From CABMKH01 sp040797625 (GTDB lineage: Bacteria > Bacillota > Clostridia > Tissierellales > Tissierellaceae): a DNA stretch of 64,000 nt. The DNA is taken from assembly GCA_052067355.1 (NCBI GenBank), contig JBQHQH010000012.1:1-64000 (forward strand), given 5' to 3'. The first letter of the stretch is position 1. Every line of letters begins with the position of its first letter. The position numbers and the translations under genes are program-made. Shown piece after piece: positions 62,446 to 64,000 of this stretch. Under the pieces are notes generated by a model. The model was not told where the DNA came from, did no database searches, and worked only from the letters and a program-made list of their open reading frames with translations.

Positions 62446-64000
62446 ATGATAAATAAAAAGAAATTAGATAGAATACTAAATAGAGTTGAAAAGCCTGCAA
62501 GATATATTGGAATGGAACAAAACTCCATAATAAAGGACCTAGATAAGATAAAAGTAAAATTTGCTTTTTGTTTTCCAGATGTCTACGAAGTAGGAATGTC
62601 TCATTTAGGACTTCATATATTATATAATTTGATAAATGAAAAAGAAGATTTTGCTTGTGAAAGAGTGTTTTCACCATGGATAGATATGGAACAGGAGATG
62701 AGGAAAGAGAAGTTACCTCTGATCACTTTAGAAAACAAGGAAGAAGTAAAGAATTTTGATTTTTTAGGATTTACTCTTCAGTATGAGATGAGCTATACTA
62801 ATATACTAAATATATTGGATTTAGCTGAAATTCCATTTTTATCAAAGGATAGAGGAGATGAACATCCATTTATTATTGCAGGAGGACCATGTGCATATAA
62901 TCCTGAACCTATAGCAGATTTTATAGACTTCTTTGTAATAGGGGAAGGCGAAGAGATCACATTGGAAATTCTGGAACTATATAGAAAGCACAAGGAGAAA
63001 GATTGGGATAGAGAGAAATTCTTAAGAGATATTGCAAAGCTGAAAGGCATATATGTTCCTAAATACTATGATGTAATATATAATGAGGATAAAACTATCA
63101 ATAAAATGGCTCCATTAATAGATGGAGTTCCTAGTACAATAGAAAAGGCCATGGTAAAGGATTTAGATACTATGTTTTCTCCAGAGAAGGTGATAGTTCC
63201 ATTCATTGAAACTATCCATGATAGAGTAGTATTAGAATTATTTAGAGGGTGCACCCATGGTTGTAGATTCTGTCAAGCTGGTATGATATATAGGCCTATT
63301 AGAGAGAAATCAACAGAGAGATTGATAGAATTAGCTGAAAAACTAGTAGAAAGTACAGGATATGAAAACATCTCACTTTCATCTTTGAGTTCTTGTGACT
63401 ATTCGCAACTTCAACTATTGATATCTAGTTTAATGGATGAATTTGAAGAAAAAAAGGTGGGAGTATCTTTACCTTCATTGAGATTGGATTCTTTTAGCAT
63501 AGATGTATTAAAGGAAATAGAAAAGGTCAGAAAAAGTGGATTGACTTTCGCACCAGAGGCTGGAAGCCAGAGGTTGAGAGATGTCATAAACAAAGGTGTA
63601 GATGAAGAGGATTTGATAACTGCTGTTTCATATGCCTTTAAAGAAGGTTGGTCTAGGATAAAATTATATTTTATGATTGGATTGCCTACTGAAACAGATG
63701 AAGATGTGTTGGGGATTAAGGATATATCCTATAAGGTCAAGGATCTATTTTTTAATAGACCTAAAGAGGAGAGAAAGGGAAACTTCAAAGTTACTGCAAG
63801 TGCATCTTGTTTTGTGCCAAAACCATTTACTCCATTCCAATGGGTTGGACAGACCACAATAGATGAATTTAAGAGAAAGGCATATTTAGTGAAGGATAGT
63901 ATAAAAGATAATAAGGTTATATTTAATTATCATGATCCAGAACTTAGTTATATGGAAGCCATATTTGCTCGTGGAGACAGAAGATTATCTAAACTTCTCA
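62446..64000 (+). CDS. TIGR03960-type B12-binding radical SAM protein, partial
   Basis: Open from ATG 62446 (SD aaggtga, 6 nt upstream) to the window edge, 518 codons and incomplete. It begins KKKLDRILNRVEKPARYIGME, the family opening. A probable cobalamin-binding Rossmann region has FPDVYEVGMSHLGLHILYN (about residues 44-62) and IAGGPCAYNPEP (about 144-155). The radical SAM cluster motif is FRGCTHGCRFCQAGM (about 267-281), then SLSSLSSCDY and FAPEAGSQRLRDVINKGV. In many Firmicutes this gene follows the min/SpoIVF region and precedes DUF2344 and rng. The modified substrate is unknown. Confidence 0.88.
   Translation, partial: MINKKKLDRILNRVEKPARYIGMEQNSIIKDLDKIKVKFAFCFPDVYEVGMSHLGLHILYNLINEKEDFACERVFSPWIDMEQEMRKEKLPLITLENKEEVKNFDFLGFTLQYEMSYTNILNILDLAEIPFLSKDRGDEHPFIIAGGPCAYNPEPIADFIDFFVIGEGEEITLEILELYRKHKEKDWDREKFLRDIAKLKGIYVPKYYDVIYNEDKTINKMAPLIDGVPSTIEKAMVKDLDTMFSPEKVIVPFIETIHDRVVLELFRGCTHGCRFCQAGMIYRPIREKSTERLIELAEKLVESTGYENISLSSLSSCDYSQLQLLISSLMDEFEEKKVGVSLPSLRLDSFSIDVLKEIEKVRKSGLTFAPEAGSQRLRDVINKGVDEEDLITAVSYAFKEGWSRIKLYFMIGLPTETDEDVLGIKDISYKVKDLFFNRPKEERKGNFKVTASASCFVPKPFTPFQWVGQTTIDEFKRKAYLVKDSIKDNKVIFNYHDPELSYMEAIFARGDRRLSKLL

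Overview
The window is low-GC DNA from a strictly anaerobic Gram-positive bacterium. A clostridial or Tissierella-like lineage is my inference from three things: a six-subunit Rnf complex, a full methylaspartate-type glutamate fermentation operon, and clostridial-style mreBCD/pbp2/min gene order. Strong Shine-Dalgarno sites with frequent TTG and GTG starts, lipobox lipoproteins and a SpoIVFA-like protein agree with this.

Layout. 1-2451: the 3' end of a 23S rRNA, a 5S rRNA and 21 tRNA genes, closed by a bidirectional terminator. 2507-10271: a YprB-like exonuclease (minus strand), a three-gene set related to the 2-hydroxyacyl-CoA dehydratase activator (HgdC/DUF2229), threonine synthase, and two divergent unknown genes. 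One of these unknowns is interrupted by a frameshift in a run of nine A. 10272-13620: a minus-strand small RNA candidate, a LUD-domain protein, and a cysteine desulfurase/ThiI pair for tRNA thiolation. 14144-24116: a radical SAM protein, a secreted small protein, a polyamine operon (XRE-cupin regulator plus potABCD), a beta-CASP nuclease and a lipoate ligase.

24666-35874 is the metabolic core. GlmS, GlmL and GlmE convert glutamate to 3-methylaspartate. Methylaspartate ammonia-lyase makes mesaconate, and a two-subunit fumarase-type hydratase (probably mesaconase) makes citramalate. CitD, CitE and CitF (probably citramalate lyase, activated by CitC) then give acetate and pyruvate. Aspartase follows under its own promoter.

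35993-39625 is a more patchwork region: tRNA-Leu(CAA), small coding remnants, csaA, an arsenic module (arsR plus arsM), and a DUF134/NifX-like pair. The arsM reading frame contains an in-frame UGA exactly where the third conserved arsenic-binding cysteine is expected. A bacterial-type SECIS hairpin follows it, so I read it as a selenocysteine form of ArsM. This is the most striking observation in the window.

39913-64000 is conserved housekeeping: a small lipoprotein, polA-coaE-lytic transglycosylase, a peptide-type ABC binding protein, tRNA-Leu(GAG), rnfCDGEAB with a NusG-II protein and a Gx transporter, maf-radC-mreBCD-pbp2-minCDE, a degenerate M23 (SpoIVFA-like) protein, and the start of a TIGR03960-type B12-binding radical SAM protein that runs off the window. 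Four copies of a roughly 25-bp intergenic repeat are scattered through the window, all in the same orientation.
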